64,000 nt of DNA from NCBI GenBank assembly GCA_002699145.1, contig PABK01000041.1, forward strand, positions 186,001 to 250,000. The letters are read 5' to 3'. Positions 26,086-34,903 of this stretch are shown here, one piece after another. Each line of letters starts with the position of its first letter. The stretch's first letter is position 1. The notes under the pieces are model-generated. The model was not told where the DNA came from and did not search any database. It worked only from the letters and a program-made list of their open reading frames with translations. A program made the position numbers and the translations under genes. The stretch is from Halioglobus sp. (GTDB lineage: Bacteria; Pseudomonadota; Gammaproteobacteria; Pseudomonadales; Halieaceae).

Positions 26086-27336
26086 TCAGCCAGCCCGCTC
26101 AGGATCGAAGGTGATCTTCATTTCCTTTATGCCGTTGACAAAGAAGTCGCGGACATACTTCACCGGTTCGGCGAACTGCGGATTACGCAGGCGCGGCAGC
26201 ACCTCGCTGAAGACCACGTTGAGCTCCAGCCGCGCGAGGTGCGAGCCCAAACAGAAATGCTGGCCGATACCGAACGCGCGGTGCTCACGATGCAGGTCGG
26301 GCATGCGCTGTGCACGGGTGATGTCGAACTCGAACGGCGCGTCGAAGACCGCGTCGTCGGTGTTGATCAGGTGCCAGTTGAGGATCAGCTTGTCGCCCTC
26401 GCGCAACTGCTCCCCGCCGATCTGGATATCCTCCATGACCGTGCGACGCATGCCGACGAAAGCCGGGTTGTAACGCAACACCTCCTCGATGGCGTCGGGG
26501 ATCAGTTCGGGCCTGTCGATAAGCAGTTGCAGCTGTTCCGGGTGCTCCATCAACAGGCGCATGCCGTGCGCCGTCACGGAGCGCGTGCTTTCATTGCCCG
26601 CCGCGATCAACATCAGGAAGAACATCTGGAACTCGTCGGTGGTCAGTTTCTCGCCCTCGACGATACCGTCGAGCAGGGCGCCGACAATGTTGTTCAGTGG
26701 CTTCTCCTTGTGACGGCTGGCCAGCTCGTCGGCGTAGAAATACATCTGTGCCGCGGCATTCTCGGCGCGCTCTTTCGGGTTGTCCCCGGCGAAGTCCTCG
26801 TCCTCCTGGAAAAACATTTCGTTCGTCCACTGGAAGATCTTCGCGCGGTCGTCCTTGGGAACACCGCAGAGATCCAGGATCGCCATCAGGGGCAGTTCCG
26901 CGGCGACTTCACTGACGAACTCGCACTCGCCACGCGGGGCGACCGCATCGACGATCTCCCTGGCGTAGCGCTGGAAGGTTTCCTGGTACGCGTCGACCGC
27001 TTTCGGGGTAAAGGCGTTCCTGGCGATGCGGCGGTATTTCTGGTGCTTGGGCGGATCCATGTTCACCAGCATCTGGGATTGCGCCGCCACCTGCTCTTTA
27101 CTCATCTCTGTCGGTATTGCGGTCTGCGCGGTGCTGGAAAACACGCCGGGGTTCTTGCAGATATCATCAGCCAGGTCCCGGCTGAGAACCGCCCAGTAGG
27201 GAACACCGGTGAGCGGGTCTTCGATCTTGATGATCGGGGCGCTGGTCGAGTCACGCAGTTCGCGCAGCGCCTCGTGATGCCCTCCTCTACCGTAGAGGTC
27301 GGGATCGAGCAGATTTCTGTACGGGCAAGCAGTCAT
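26086..27336 (-). CDS. Cytochrome P450
   Basis: A 416-aa soluble bacterial P450. The I-helix oxygen-binding motif is AAGNEST (245-251), the K-helix ExxR is E285-R288 (EEVLRY), and the heme loop is FGIGQHFCLGSHLAR with ligand C362. NMDPPKHQKYRRIARNAF (92-109) is typical of CYP124/125/142- and CYP111-like enzymes that oxidise terpenoid or steroid side chains, though the true family is uncertain. It needs ferredoxin and reductase partners that are not in this window. AAGGA lies 8 bp before the ATG. Placed between a LuxE-like gene and the ThDP enzyme, it probably oxidises a pathway intermediate. Confidence 0.93.
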   Translation of the reverse strand: MTACPYRNLLDPDLYGRGGHHEALRELRDSTSAPIIKIEDPLTGVPYWAVLSRDLADDICKNPGVFSSTAQTAIPTEMSKEQVAAQSQMLVNMDPPKHQKYRRIARNAFTPKAVDAYQETFQRYAREIVDAVAPRGECEFVSEVAAELPLMAILDLCGVPKDDRAKIFQWTNEMFFQEDEDFAGDNPKERAENAAAQMYFYADELASRHKEKPLNNIVGALLDGIVEGEKLTTDEFQMFFLMLIAAGNESTRSVTAHGMRLLMEHPEQLQLLIDRPELIPDAIEEVLRYNPAFVGMRRTVMEDIQIGGEQLREGDKLILNWHLINTDDAVFDAPFEFDITRAQRMPDLHREHRAFGIGQHFCLGSHLARLELNVVFSEVLPRLRNPQFAEPVKYVRDFFVNGIKEMKITFDPERAG

Positions 27337-27394
27337 GAGAGATTCCTTGTCAGCTATTACATGAATACAGCCGGCGACTCCCGCCGGTCTTCGC

Positions 27395-29110
27395 TTACTT
27401 GTAGAACTCCATCAACAGGTCGACCATGCCGGAACCTTCCGGGCAGACCATCAACTCGACGACGGCGGGCTTCTTCAGCGCTATCATCTCGCTGACCACC
27501 GACTGTACATCCGTCGGGTCTGTTACGCGTTTGGCAGTCACACCGAAACTCGCCGCCAGGTCACACAGGTTGAGCTCGCCGACGTCATAGCTGTTGCCAA
27601 GTTCTACCTCCAGCGGCGCTTCCACCTCGAAGGTGTGCATCATGAACAGCCCTCGCATACAGCCGTATCCGCCGTTGTTCATGATGATCATCACCGCCGG
27701 GATGTCGTATTTCGCCGCCGACCAGAGTGCCTGAACACAGAACATGGCGCCACCATCACCGAGGATGCCGACCACCGGGCGTTCCGGCGCGCCAAGCGCG
27801 ACGCCCAGGGTCGCGGGCACGCCCCAGCCCAGGGCCTCGCAGTGACCAAAGTAGCTGCCGGGCTCGTCAAATTTCATCACCTTGGGCAACTGGCCGTAGA
27901 ATGACGCCAGTTCATCCACGACAATGGCGTTCTCCGGCAGGGCGCTGGCGATCTCGCGAAAGGCTGCGCCCCAGCGCATCGGCGTATCCTGCCAGTCCTG
28001 GTCCAAGACACCCTGAACAAACTCCTCGCGCTGGCGGTACTCACCGGCCAGGCGTTCCATACGGGCGGCGCGCTTGCCCGCATCGACCATACCCTCGAGC
28101 CGTTGCTGCAAGGCGGGCAGGGCCAACTTCGGGTTGGCCAGCAGCGCCTGCTGCGTGGGGCAGAACCGCGCGAGCTGCGAAGAGTCGAGATCGATCTGGA
28201 TGACCCTGGTGGACTCGGGCACCAGCGGCGTGTCCGGCGCATCGGAGTACTTGAACAACTCGTTGCCGATGGTGATCAGCACATCTGCGGAGGACGCCAT
28301 ATTGCGCATCGAGTCCGCCTGCTGCATGACCATGCCACGGCTCAGCGGATTACCACTGGGAAAGATGACCTTGTCCTCGTTTCCCGTGTAGACCGGCGCG
28401 CCTATCGTTTCCGCGAAGGCGACCAGTTCGGCTACCGCGTCCACGTCCGCGACGGCGCGGCTGGCGAAGATCACCGGGGATTCCGCCGCGGCAATCATCT
28501 GCGCCGTCGCCTGCAGGGCGCTGTCCGACGGCAGGATATCCAGCGCCATACGACGCCCGTCGGGCGGCATCGCCCGGTAGGAAATGCGGGCTTTCTGCAC
28601 CGCGGTGGTCATGGACAGCACCACCGGGCGGGGCGAGGGAGCGCTCATGTCGCGCAGCGCCCGGTTAACCGACAGCTGCGCCTCATCGGCCGAAGTAATC
28701 TCCCAGCAACCTTTGGTGACCTGGCTGACCATCGGCGCCAGGTCGATGCCCATGAAACGCTCAGCCCATTCCCTGGGCGCATCCTGTTGCCCGACGATGA
28801 CCAGCACGCGACTGCCGGATGCGTAAGCGTTCTGCAGGTTAGCCATGGCGTAGGACAGACCGGCGGCGCTGTGCACAACCACAACACCGGGCTTGCCGGA
28901 TGTCCTCGAATAGCCATCCGCCATACCCATGGCCGCGGCCTCGTTGGCGGCGTGGATAAACCTGATGCCCTCCATGGCGTACAGGTCGTGCAACATGGGC
29001 ACATTGGTGATGCCACAGACACCGAAAATGCAGTCGATGCCCTCCTCCTGCAGCATGGTCCACATGGCCGTGGAGGCCGTCATTTCCTGTGCACTGTTAC
29101 CGTTGCTCAT
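27395..29110 (-). CDS. ThDP-dependent decarboxylase/lyase (benzoylformate decarboxylase-like)
   Basis: A 571-aa thiamine-diphosphate enzyme with the three-domain plan of the acetolactate synthase/benzoylformate decarboxylase family. The catalytic Glu is E57 in HAANEAAAMGMADGY; the central domain (about 195-340) follows; the ThDP/Mg motif runs from GDG (451-453) to NN (478-479). It could decarboxylate a 2-keto acid, or join or split aldehydes (carboligation). Beside two LuxC-like aldehyde-forming reductases, carboligation of an aldehyde is an attractive guess. AAGGA precedes the ATG. The acceptor and donor are unknown. Confidence 0.92.
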   Translation of the reverse strand: MSNGNSAQEMTASTAMWTMLQEEGIDCIFGVCGITNVPMLHDLYAMEGIRFIHAANEAAAMGMADGYSRTSGKPGVVVVHSAAGLSYAMANLQNAYASGSRVLVIVGQQDAPREWAERFMGIDLAPMVSQVTKGCWEITSADEAQLSVNRALRDMSAPSPRPVVLSMTTAVQKARISYRAMPPDGRRMALDILPSDSALQATAQMIAAAESPVIFASRAVADVDAVAELVAFAETIGAPVYTGNEDKVIFPSGNPLSRGMVMQQADSMRNMASSADVLITIGNELFKYSDAPDTPLVPESTRVIQIDLDSSQLARFCPTQQALLANPKLALPALQQRLEGMVDAGKRAARMERLAGEYRQREEFVQGVLDQDWQDTPMRWGAAFREIASALPENAIVVDELASFYGQLPKVMKFDEPGSYFGHCEALGWGVPATLGVALGAPERPVVGILGDGGAMFCVQALWSAAKYDIPAVMIIMNNGGYGCMRGLFMMHTFEVEAPLEVELGNSYDVGELNLCDLAASFGVTAKRVTDPTDVQSVVSEMIALKKPAVVELMVCPEGSGMVDLLMEFYK

Positions 29111-29164
29111 ATCCTTTCTCCACTGATGGTAGCCGCCAGGCGCCCAGGCCGAGGGGCGTCGAGT

Positions 29165-30481
29165 TCAGAGTCGCTCTATTGAAAGTTCGAGCAGCGGGCC
29201 GTTGTTCAGGCCGCACTTACACACCTTGTCCCAGTGTACGGTGCCGCGATCGCCGGTGATGATGCCACCCCAGCAGTCCTCCGAGACCAGCTCCAGCGCG
29301 GCGAGCTGCCCGGTCTGCGTGCCCTGCCTGGGCAGGGGCTTGCCCGTCTGCGGATCGAGGACGAACGGGATCGTGTGTACGTTGAAGTGGTACATGCCCT
29401 CGATACACTCGTTGGCCGCGCCCGTGGCGAGCTCCGACATGCCCCAGGCCGTGACAATCTTGTCCGTGCCCATCGCCTCCTTGAACTGTTGCCGCCAGTC
29501 GTCGGGCAGTACCGTGCCCTTCTTCACGCCGCCAAACACCGCGAATACCGAGTCGGGGCCGAAGGCGGCCGAAATGCCCTCCGCCTGGAACGAGCGCGTG
29601 ATATCCCAGGCATGCTCGAAGGTGCCCATGAAATAAATGCTCTTGCCCAGGTAGTTGTTCCTGATGTTTTCCAGCCATGTGTGGAGGCGCTGCGGCGCCT
29701 CCTCGCCAAATCGATTGACATCCTCGGCATACGCCGCCACAACAGGGTCGCGCAGGCATTCGTCCATGGTGTCGGTCTCCGCGGCCCTGCGCAGCCTGTT
29801 CATGGCGATGGTCATTTCCGGGCTGATGAACTGGTCGAAGGGTGAGATCACCGGGTTCTGCAGGTACTTCTCCTCGAGGCCATCGTAGACGACCTGGGGA
29901 ACGCGGTAGATGTAACGCGGGCTCATGGTGAAGAAGAACACATCCTCGTTGCCCTTGCCGCTGTCGAACAGGCCCAGGTTGGCGCGGGCCATCGCATCCA
30001 CGATCAATTCGCGGTCAATTCGCGAGCGCGGTACAAAACTGAGCGTCCCGCTGGTACCGGAAGAATGACAAACGAATATGTCGGCCTGTTCATAGAGCCG
30101 TTCACACCACTGGGTCAGGTTCTCACACCCGTTCATATCCACGCCGGACAGGTCGCAGGAGGTGAATCCGTCCAGCCACCGGGTCAGCTTGTCGAACTGC
30201 CTGTTCTCCAGGTAGGACTTGTCGTAGCTCTTGTAGTCACTGTCCACGTAGAGGAAAGGGATCAGGTCATCGATACTCTGGCAGGCAAGAGGGTCGCGGT
30301 CACCGAGCTTCCTGCCCAATGCCGGAATGCGCTTTGCCTGGCGCGCCAGTTTGCGCCGCGCCGCCTCCAGCTGGAAGGCCGCGACGTCTTCCCAGCGCAA
30401 GGCGGCGAGCTGTTCCTCGGAGAGAAACACCAGGTCCCGGGGCGAGTCCAGGTAGTCGTTCAGGTCAATTGAACCGCTCAT
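29165..30481 (-). CDS. LuxE-like acyl-protein synthetase, paralog 2 (short C-terminus)
   Basis: A 438-aa LuxE-family protein. The adenylation signature is intact: HSSGTSGTLSFVPR (139-152), with TAWGMSELATGA near the middle and KCGLNNGPLLELSIERL at the end. Compared with the other two paralogs it stops about 20-30 residues early and lacks the C-terminal DDKI-x-C-x-G segment with the presumed acyl-accepting Cys. It may therefore form the acyl adenylate but pass the acyl group elsewhere, for example to CoA, to a partner LuxE-like protein, or directly to LuxC-like paralog 2, which is encoded 15 bp upstream. The truncation is seen; the consequence is inference. Confidence 0.85.
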   Translation of the reverse strand: MSGSIDLNDYLDSPRDLVFLSEEQLAALRWEDVAAFQLEAARRKLARQAKRIPALGRKLGDRDPLACQSIDDLIPFLYVDSDYKSYDKSYLENRQFDKLTRWLDGFTSCDLSGVDMNGCENLTQWCERLYEQADIFVCHSSGTSGTLSFVPRSRIDRELIVDAMARANLGLFDSGKGNEDVFFFTMSPRYIYRVPQVVYDGLEEKYLQNPVISPFDQFISPEMTIAMNRLRRAAETDTMDECLRDPVVAAYAEDVNRFGEEAPQRLHTWLENIRNNYLGKSIYFMGTFEHAWDITRSFQAEGISAAFGPDSVFAVFGGVKKGTVLPDDWRQQFKEAMGTDKIVTAWGMSELATGAANECIEGMYHFNVHTIPFVLDPQTGKPLPRQGTQTGQLAALELVSEDCWGGIITGDRGTVHWDKVCKCGLNNGPLLELSIERL

Positions 30482-30496
30482 CCGCGCGCTTCCCGG

Positions 30497-31942
30497 TCAG
30501 GCCGTTTCGCGCCAAAGGGCGGGCGCATAGTTGGTCATGCAATCCTCGGACACCACCCAGGTGCACATCTTGCGCAGCGCCTCATTGCCGTCGTGGGGGT
30601 CGATGGAAGCGTTATACTCGCGCATATAGCCGAGCGAGGTGATTCTTTGCACGCCATGCAACGCCATGATCGTACGCAATTCATCGCGCAGGCTTTCCGG
30701 GTAGACGCCGACGGTCTGCACGTCGCGGGTGAAATAGCGCAACATGGTATCGAAATCGGGCACCGGCACGATGTTGATCGTGCGATAGCGCAATTCATCG
30801 GCAAAATCCACCTGGTCGCCGAGCAGGGAGACGATGACGCCACCGCGCTTGTCACCACCTATCACGTGATACTCGTCGTCAAGTAAAGACAATGAGTCGA
30901 CTTTCGAGACGAAGGTCGGGTCCATGTGGATCGCTTCGGAGCTGATCTCTTCGGGCAGTTTCTGGATTTCGTCAAACACCATCTGTCCGAACAGCTTGAT
31001 TCGCTCCAGTGCGTCGTCGCTCATATCGCACAGTGCATAAGTCACACGGGAGTTGGTACAGCCGTTCTGGTTGCCGTTGCCAACATCGTCGGCCAGCCTG
31101 ACAGCAGCTTCTCTCATGCTATCTTCCGAGGAGAATGTCTGCTCGCCGAGCACCGAGCGGCTGATCTTCGGGTCAAAGGCCATGAGGTCTATGCCCGGGC
31201 GCACATATTTGGCGATGTGCTTGATCGACTCGAACCCACCCCAGGCAACGATTCGCTCGACATGTTTCGGGTGATACAAGCTGGTCTCGAACTTTTCATC
31301 GCCGCCGCGCCAGTAGACAGTGGAAAAGGACTTCGTCAACGGATGATCCGGCGCCATGTCGATCGCGGTGCGGGCGATGGCCACGGCCGTACCCAGCTCG
31401 TTGGAGGGGATCTTGACCATGGCGTAACCGCGAATGAGTGCGTTGCGCACAAACGTCATCATGGCGGGCGCCGGACCGTTACCGGCAATGACATGCGCGG
31501 TGGGAACGCCGAAGGCATGTATATGCGCGATTCTTCCATTCGCGCGTTCATAGGGCGCCCAGCCATCGAGGTGCTCCCGGCCCACGGTATCGATCATCGC
31601 CTCGAGCATTTCACGCCGGCAAAAGCCCTGGTTCACCCGCAGCGCTTTCTCCACCAGGTCGGAGGACACATCGTTGAATACCCGGGATAACTCCAGCGCC
31701 CATTGCAGGTGCGGGTTGCTGTCCACGTCCAGATGCTTGCCGAACTCGACCAGGTAATCCACCACGTCGTCCAGTGATATCTGGTACAGCGCCTCCATCT
31801 CGCGCCGGCTCGGCAGCACGATCTTCGACAGGTACTTGTTGGGGTCCGGGCATTCGAAGCTGGCGCCGTAACGGCCCTCGCACGTCACCTCGTAGTCTTC
31901 GATGACTTCGCCACGGGCAACGATCGGTACTTGATACTTCAT
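30497..31942 (-). CDS. LuxC-like acyl reductase, paralog 2
   Basis: A 481-aa LuxC-family reductase. Like paralog 1 it begins with IVARGEVIEDYEV, has AHVIAGNGPAPA and MVKIPSNELGT in the cofactor region, RIVAWGGFESIKHI, and catalytic Cys C295 in GNQNGCTNSRVTY. It would reduce an activated acyl group to an aldehyde with NADPH. The two LuxC paralogs are clearly diverged, so they probably handle different substrates or form a mixed complex. An AGGA site lies 9 bp before the ATG. Flanked by LuxE-like paralogs 3 and 2. Confidence 0.9.
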   Translation of the reverse strand: MKYQVPIVARGEVIEDYEVTCEGRYGASFECPDPNKYLSKIVLPSRREMEALYQISLDDVVDYLVEFGKHLDVDSNPHLQWALELSRVFNDVSSDLVEKALRVNQGFCRREMLEAMIDTVGREHLDGWAPYERANGRIAHIHAFGVPTAHVIAGNGPAPAMMTFVRNALIRGYAMVKIPSNELGTAVAIARTAIDMAPDHPLTKSFSTVYWRGGDEKFETSLYHPKHVERIVAWGGFESIKHIAKYVRPGIDLMAFDPKISRSVLGEQTFSSEDSMREAAVRLADDVGNGNQNGCTNSRVTYALCDMSDDALERIKLFGQMVFDEIQKLPEEISSEAIHMDPTFVSKVDSLSLLDDEYHVIGGDKRGGVIVSLLGDQVDFADELRYRTINIVPVPDFDTMLRYFTRDVQTVGVYPESLRDELRTIMALHGVQRITSLGYMREYNASIDPHDGNEALRKMCTWVVSEDCMTNYAPALWRETA

Positions 31943-31975
31943 ACTGGTGTTCCTGGTTGTCGGCCTGGCCTGTCC

Positions 31976-33406
31976 TCAGGCCTTGAGAAGATACTCAGAG
32001 GCTTCCTCGACCGCGCTGGAGGTTCCCGCACAACCGATCTTGTCGTCTGTTCGCGAAACGACCTTGCTGATCGCCGTTTCGATGTAAATGCCCTTGCGCC
32101 CACACGCGCAGGACTCGTCGAACGTCATGGTGACCTGGTCGCTGGTGATGTAGCCGCCCCAGGAGGTGGTGGGCAACAAGTCAAAGAAGGCGAAACGCCC
32201 GGTCTGTCGCCCCGTGCGCGGCAACGGCTCGTCCGTCTCTTCATCGAGCACGAACGGGATGATGGTCGGCGGGACGTGATACTTGTCCTGGTCGCACGCC
32301 TGCATCGCCCACATGCCCTCCTGCATGCCGTAACCCACACGCAGCTGGCCTTCGTACAGGCCCAGCGCGTCCATGACCTCGGCCTTCCAGTTGGGCGGGG
32401 GCTCCTGGCCATCAAAGCCGCCGCCGCACATGATGAAGGAGTCGGGGCTGTAGGCGCCCTTGATACCCCTCTCCCTGAACTGCTGGGCCAGGCTGTAGAT
32501 CATTTTCATGCTGCCGTAGAAAATGATGCGCTCGCCGCGGTACTTGTTGATCATACGGTCCATCAGGCCCATGAACTGCCCGGGGAGTTCGGCGTTGCTG
32601 CGCGCCACCTCCTCCTTTCTTTCCAGGAGCTTCGGGTTGATCTGCAGGGAGCCGGCCTCGCCCTTGCGGCTGGCCTCGCGGATCCGGCCGGCGAGACTGA
32701 CCAGGTCGGCATCCACGTAGCCCAGCGGGGCGTCCACCGTGCCCTCACCGAACTTTTCCTCGTAGAAATCCATGAATCGCCAGCTGCGCGCACCGTGGCG
32801 GGCGCCAGGGTAGATCAGCGGCACCTTGTCCACCCCGGGGCGCAGGGCAATCGATTCACCGCTGGGCCCGACACTCCTGTTGAACCCGGCATAGGTGACT
32901 TGCATCAGCATGTCCCATTCCTGGCGTGTCCGCGGCAGGAAAGAAGCCTTGCCCTCCGCGCCGGCGGACATCATCAGGTCGACATCGGACTGCTCCTTGA
33001 GCACGCGAATCCAGTCCTCGATCAACTCGCAGGAGGAGGCGTCCACGCCGCTGAGGTCCGCGGCGCACAGCTTGCCCAGCCACTTCGTCATGCGCTGGAA
33101 GTCGCCGCTCTCCAGCCACGCCTGGGGGTAACCCTTGAAGGTCTCCTGGTTGTAGCAGACCGGCAACAGGTCATTGAAGTCGCGGATTTCGGTGATCCCG
33201 TTCTGCGCGGCCATGCGGCCGACCATACCGATGCTGTCCTTCGCCCTGGCAAACTTTTCACCGGCCAGGGACAGGCGGATGACATCCAGTTCCCCGGGCT
33301 CGACGGAGAAGATCACCTCGGCGGGGAAGTCGAGGTAGCTCAGCGGGTTCTCGGCGAAGCGCCGCTTGAACTGCTCCGTAGCATCCTGGTCATGGCTACT
33401 GCTCAT
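31976..33406 (-). CDS. LuxE-like protein, paralog 3 (degenerate adenylation motif)
   Basis: A 476-aa LuxE-family protein, first gene of the operon. Where the other paralogs have HSSGT-[TS]-G it has MMSAGAEGKASFLPR (145-159): the Ser/Thr-rich adenylation loop is replaced by SAGAEG. The C-terminal half is conserved, with CACGRKGIYIETAISKVV and DDKIGCAGTSSAVEEASEYL holding the presumed acyl-accepting Cys. It may be an acyl carrier or transfer subunit without activation ability, the mirror image of paralog 2. The 43-bp element lies 231-273 bp upstream. Loss of the motif is seen; loss of activity is inferred. Confidence 0.85.
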   Translation of the reverse strand: MSSSHDQDATEQFKRRFAENPLSYLDFPAEVIFSVEPGELDVIRLSLAGEKFARAKDSIGMVGRMAAQNGITEIRDFNDLLPVCYNQETFKGYPQAWLESGDFQRMTKWLGKLCAADLSGVDASSCELIEDWIRVLKEQSDVDLMMSAGAEGKASFLPRTRQEWDMLMQVTYAGFNRSVGPSGESIALRPGVDKVPLIYPGARHGARSWRFMDFYEEKFGEGTVDAPLGYVDADLVSLAGRIREASRKGEAGSLQINPKLLERKEEVARSNAELPGQFMGLMDRMINKYRGERIIFYGSMKMIYSLAQQFRERGIKGAYSPDSFIMCGGGFDGQEPPPNWKAEVMDALGLYEGQLRVGYGMQEGMWAMQACDQDKYHVPPTIIPFVLDEETDEPLPRTGRQTGRFAFFDLLPTTSWGGYITSDQVTMTFDESCACGRKGIYIETAISKVVSRTDDKIGCAGTSSAVEEASEYLLKA

Positions 33407-33796
33407 GTTCGCTGGCTCTCCGTCTTATTATGGAATCGGCCCGCGGCGCAGTCGCGGGCGCAGCATCGACTGCAGGCGCGCCGGGATGCGGGTGTGTGAC
33501 TGACCTCACCGGGTTGTTCGGGAGCAATCCGCATGGCGCCAGCGTTGCCTGCACGGGGGTTCGCGACCCGCCGGGGGCGCACCGTGCAGCCAGCCCGACA
33601 GCAGACACCGGACGATTCTAAGAACGGCCGACCGTCTATTCAAATGATAAATCCACAAGCAGACTTAGCGTTCTTGCATATCCCGGGCGTGACCGGCTGC
33701 GCCCGCGCCCGCTACGGCGGCCCTCGCAGGAATATCCCAAGGCTGCACACTGCCCGGTACGCACCGGGTAGCACGTGCATCGGCGGTGATGCGCGA
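33407..33796. other. Intergenic promoter region of the LuxC/LuxE operon
   Basis: A 390-bp gap between the operon head and the SDR gene, both on the minus strand. Besides the 43-bp element (33637-33679) I see no gene, strong hairpin or clear terminator. Open frames here on the plus strand have composition and length expected by chance. Confidence 0.5.
33637..33679 (-). promoter_or_regulatory. Conserved 43-bp promoter element, copy B
   Basis: It matches copy A (21908-21950) at 37 of 43 positions with no gap, while the surrounding sequence is unrelated. It lies upstream of the LuxE-like paralog 3 gene, in the same orientation relative to its operon as copy A. Conservation over four helical turns suggests a regulator site plus promoter, most simply for the LysR protein encoded at 21986-22912 (inference). 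Confidence 0.65.
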
Positions 33797-34627
33797 TCAG
33801 TCCAGCGGGGCCATCGGCGGCAATGCCTGTTGCATCAGGGCCTCGTATCGCACGCGCAGTTGCTCACGGAAACTGGGCCTGGTGGCGATGAGGAAAGTAT
33901 CGTTGCGCACCCCGTCCAGTACGGGCTGGAACGCCTCGTCGGGGTCGGCGCCGTCCTTCAGTATGGACTGCAGCGCCTCCACACAGGCGACACCGTCTTC
34001 GGTTGCATCGCTGCCCAGTGCCTGTGGCCGCAGGCTGCCCGTTTGCGCGATACCGGTATTGAAATTGCTTGGCGTCAGCACGCTGGCGCCAATCTTCGCA
34101 CCGGTCAACTGCAGGTCAAGCGCCAGGCACTCCGTCACGGACATCGCTGTATTCTTGGACACGACATAGGGGGCGGACATCGGCCCGGCGACAAAAGCGG
34201 CGACCGATGCCGTATTGACCACGTGTCCCTCGGTGTCCTGGGCAATCATGCGCGGCACGAAGGCCTTGATGCCGTTGATGATGCCGTAGACATTGACGCT
34301 GAAAATCCATTCCCAGTCCTCGCGGCTGCGCTCCCAGCTCAGGCCGCCCTGGAACACACCGGCGTTGTTGATCAGCAGGTCCACCTGGCCGTAGGTGTCG
34401 AAGGCGTGGTCTGCGAGCTCGCGCACCGATGCGTAGTCGGCGACATCAACGCGGTAGGGACTCGCCGCGGTACCGATCTGCGCGGCGGTCTTCGCCGCAT
34501 TGTCCTGGTCCAGGTCCGCCACGACCACCTGCATACCCTGGGCCGCGAAACCCCGCGCGAGGGCGGCGCCGATACCGTTGGCGGCGCCGGTAATCACGGC
34601 GACCTTGTCCTTGAATTCAGTGAGCAT
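33797..34627 (-). CDS. Short-chain dehydrogenase/reductase
   Basis: A 276-aa classical SDR. The cofactor motif is TGAANGIG (14-21), followed by DVADYAS, LINNAGVF, and catalytic S (TASVAAF) and YxxxK (YVVSK). DLDQ after the second strand (VVVADLDQ) suggests preference for NAD(H). It would oxidise an alcohol or reduce a ketone. GGGGGA precedes the ATG. It lies upstream of, and on the same strand as, the LuxC/LuxE operon but is separated by 390 bp and the 43-bp element, so membership in that pathway is only possible. Confidence 0.92.
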   Translation of the reverse strand: MLTEFKDKVAVITGAANGIGAALARGFAAQGMQVVVADLDQDNAAKTAAQIGTAASPYRVDVADYASVRELADHAFDTYGQVDLLINNAGVFQGGLSWERSREDWEWIFSVNVYGIINGIKAFVPRMIAQDTEGHVVNTASVAAFVAGPMSAPYVVSKNTAMSVTECLALDLQLTGAKIGASVLTPSNFNTGIAQTGSLRPQALGSDATEDGVACVEALQSILKDGADPDEAFQPVLDGVRNDTFLIATRPSFREQLRVRYEALMQQALPPMAPLD

Positions 34628-34833
34628 GGTGTCCCCCGTTCGTCAGAGGGGCAGAATATAGTGCACTTTCGCAGGCCGCAGAAGGCTTCACCGTGAATAT
34701 CACAGCACAACTGCAGGTGCCCGCAGCGCTATCCGGCGCGGCGCGACCAGGAGCGGGAGGGACTGTCAGCCGGCCCCGGCGGCCACTGGCGCGCACCCAC
34801 TAAGCCATTGTTTTTCCGTGAAATTAAATAGGA

Positions 34834-34862
34834 TTGTCCCGCTCTATCACCTAGAATATACA
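34834..34862 (+). promoter_or_regulatory. Sigma70-type promoter for the RIO kinase gene
   Basis: TTGTCC (34834-34839) and TATACA (34857-34862) are separated by 17 bp and lie about 40 bp before the GTG start at 34904. Spacing and hexamers fit a housekeeping promoter. Confidence 0.5.
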
Positions 34863-34903
34863 AAGTCGATAACGCGCTGCAGCAAGCGCCACTGCGGGTA
34901 CCC

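Noticed and set aside
23143-33406. A bioluminescence (lux) operon
   Set aside because: LuxC- and LuxE-like genes are present, but no luciferase subunits or LuxD; P450 and ThDP genes point to another pathway.
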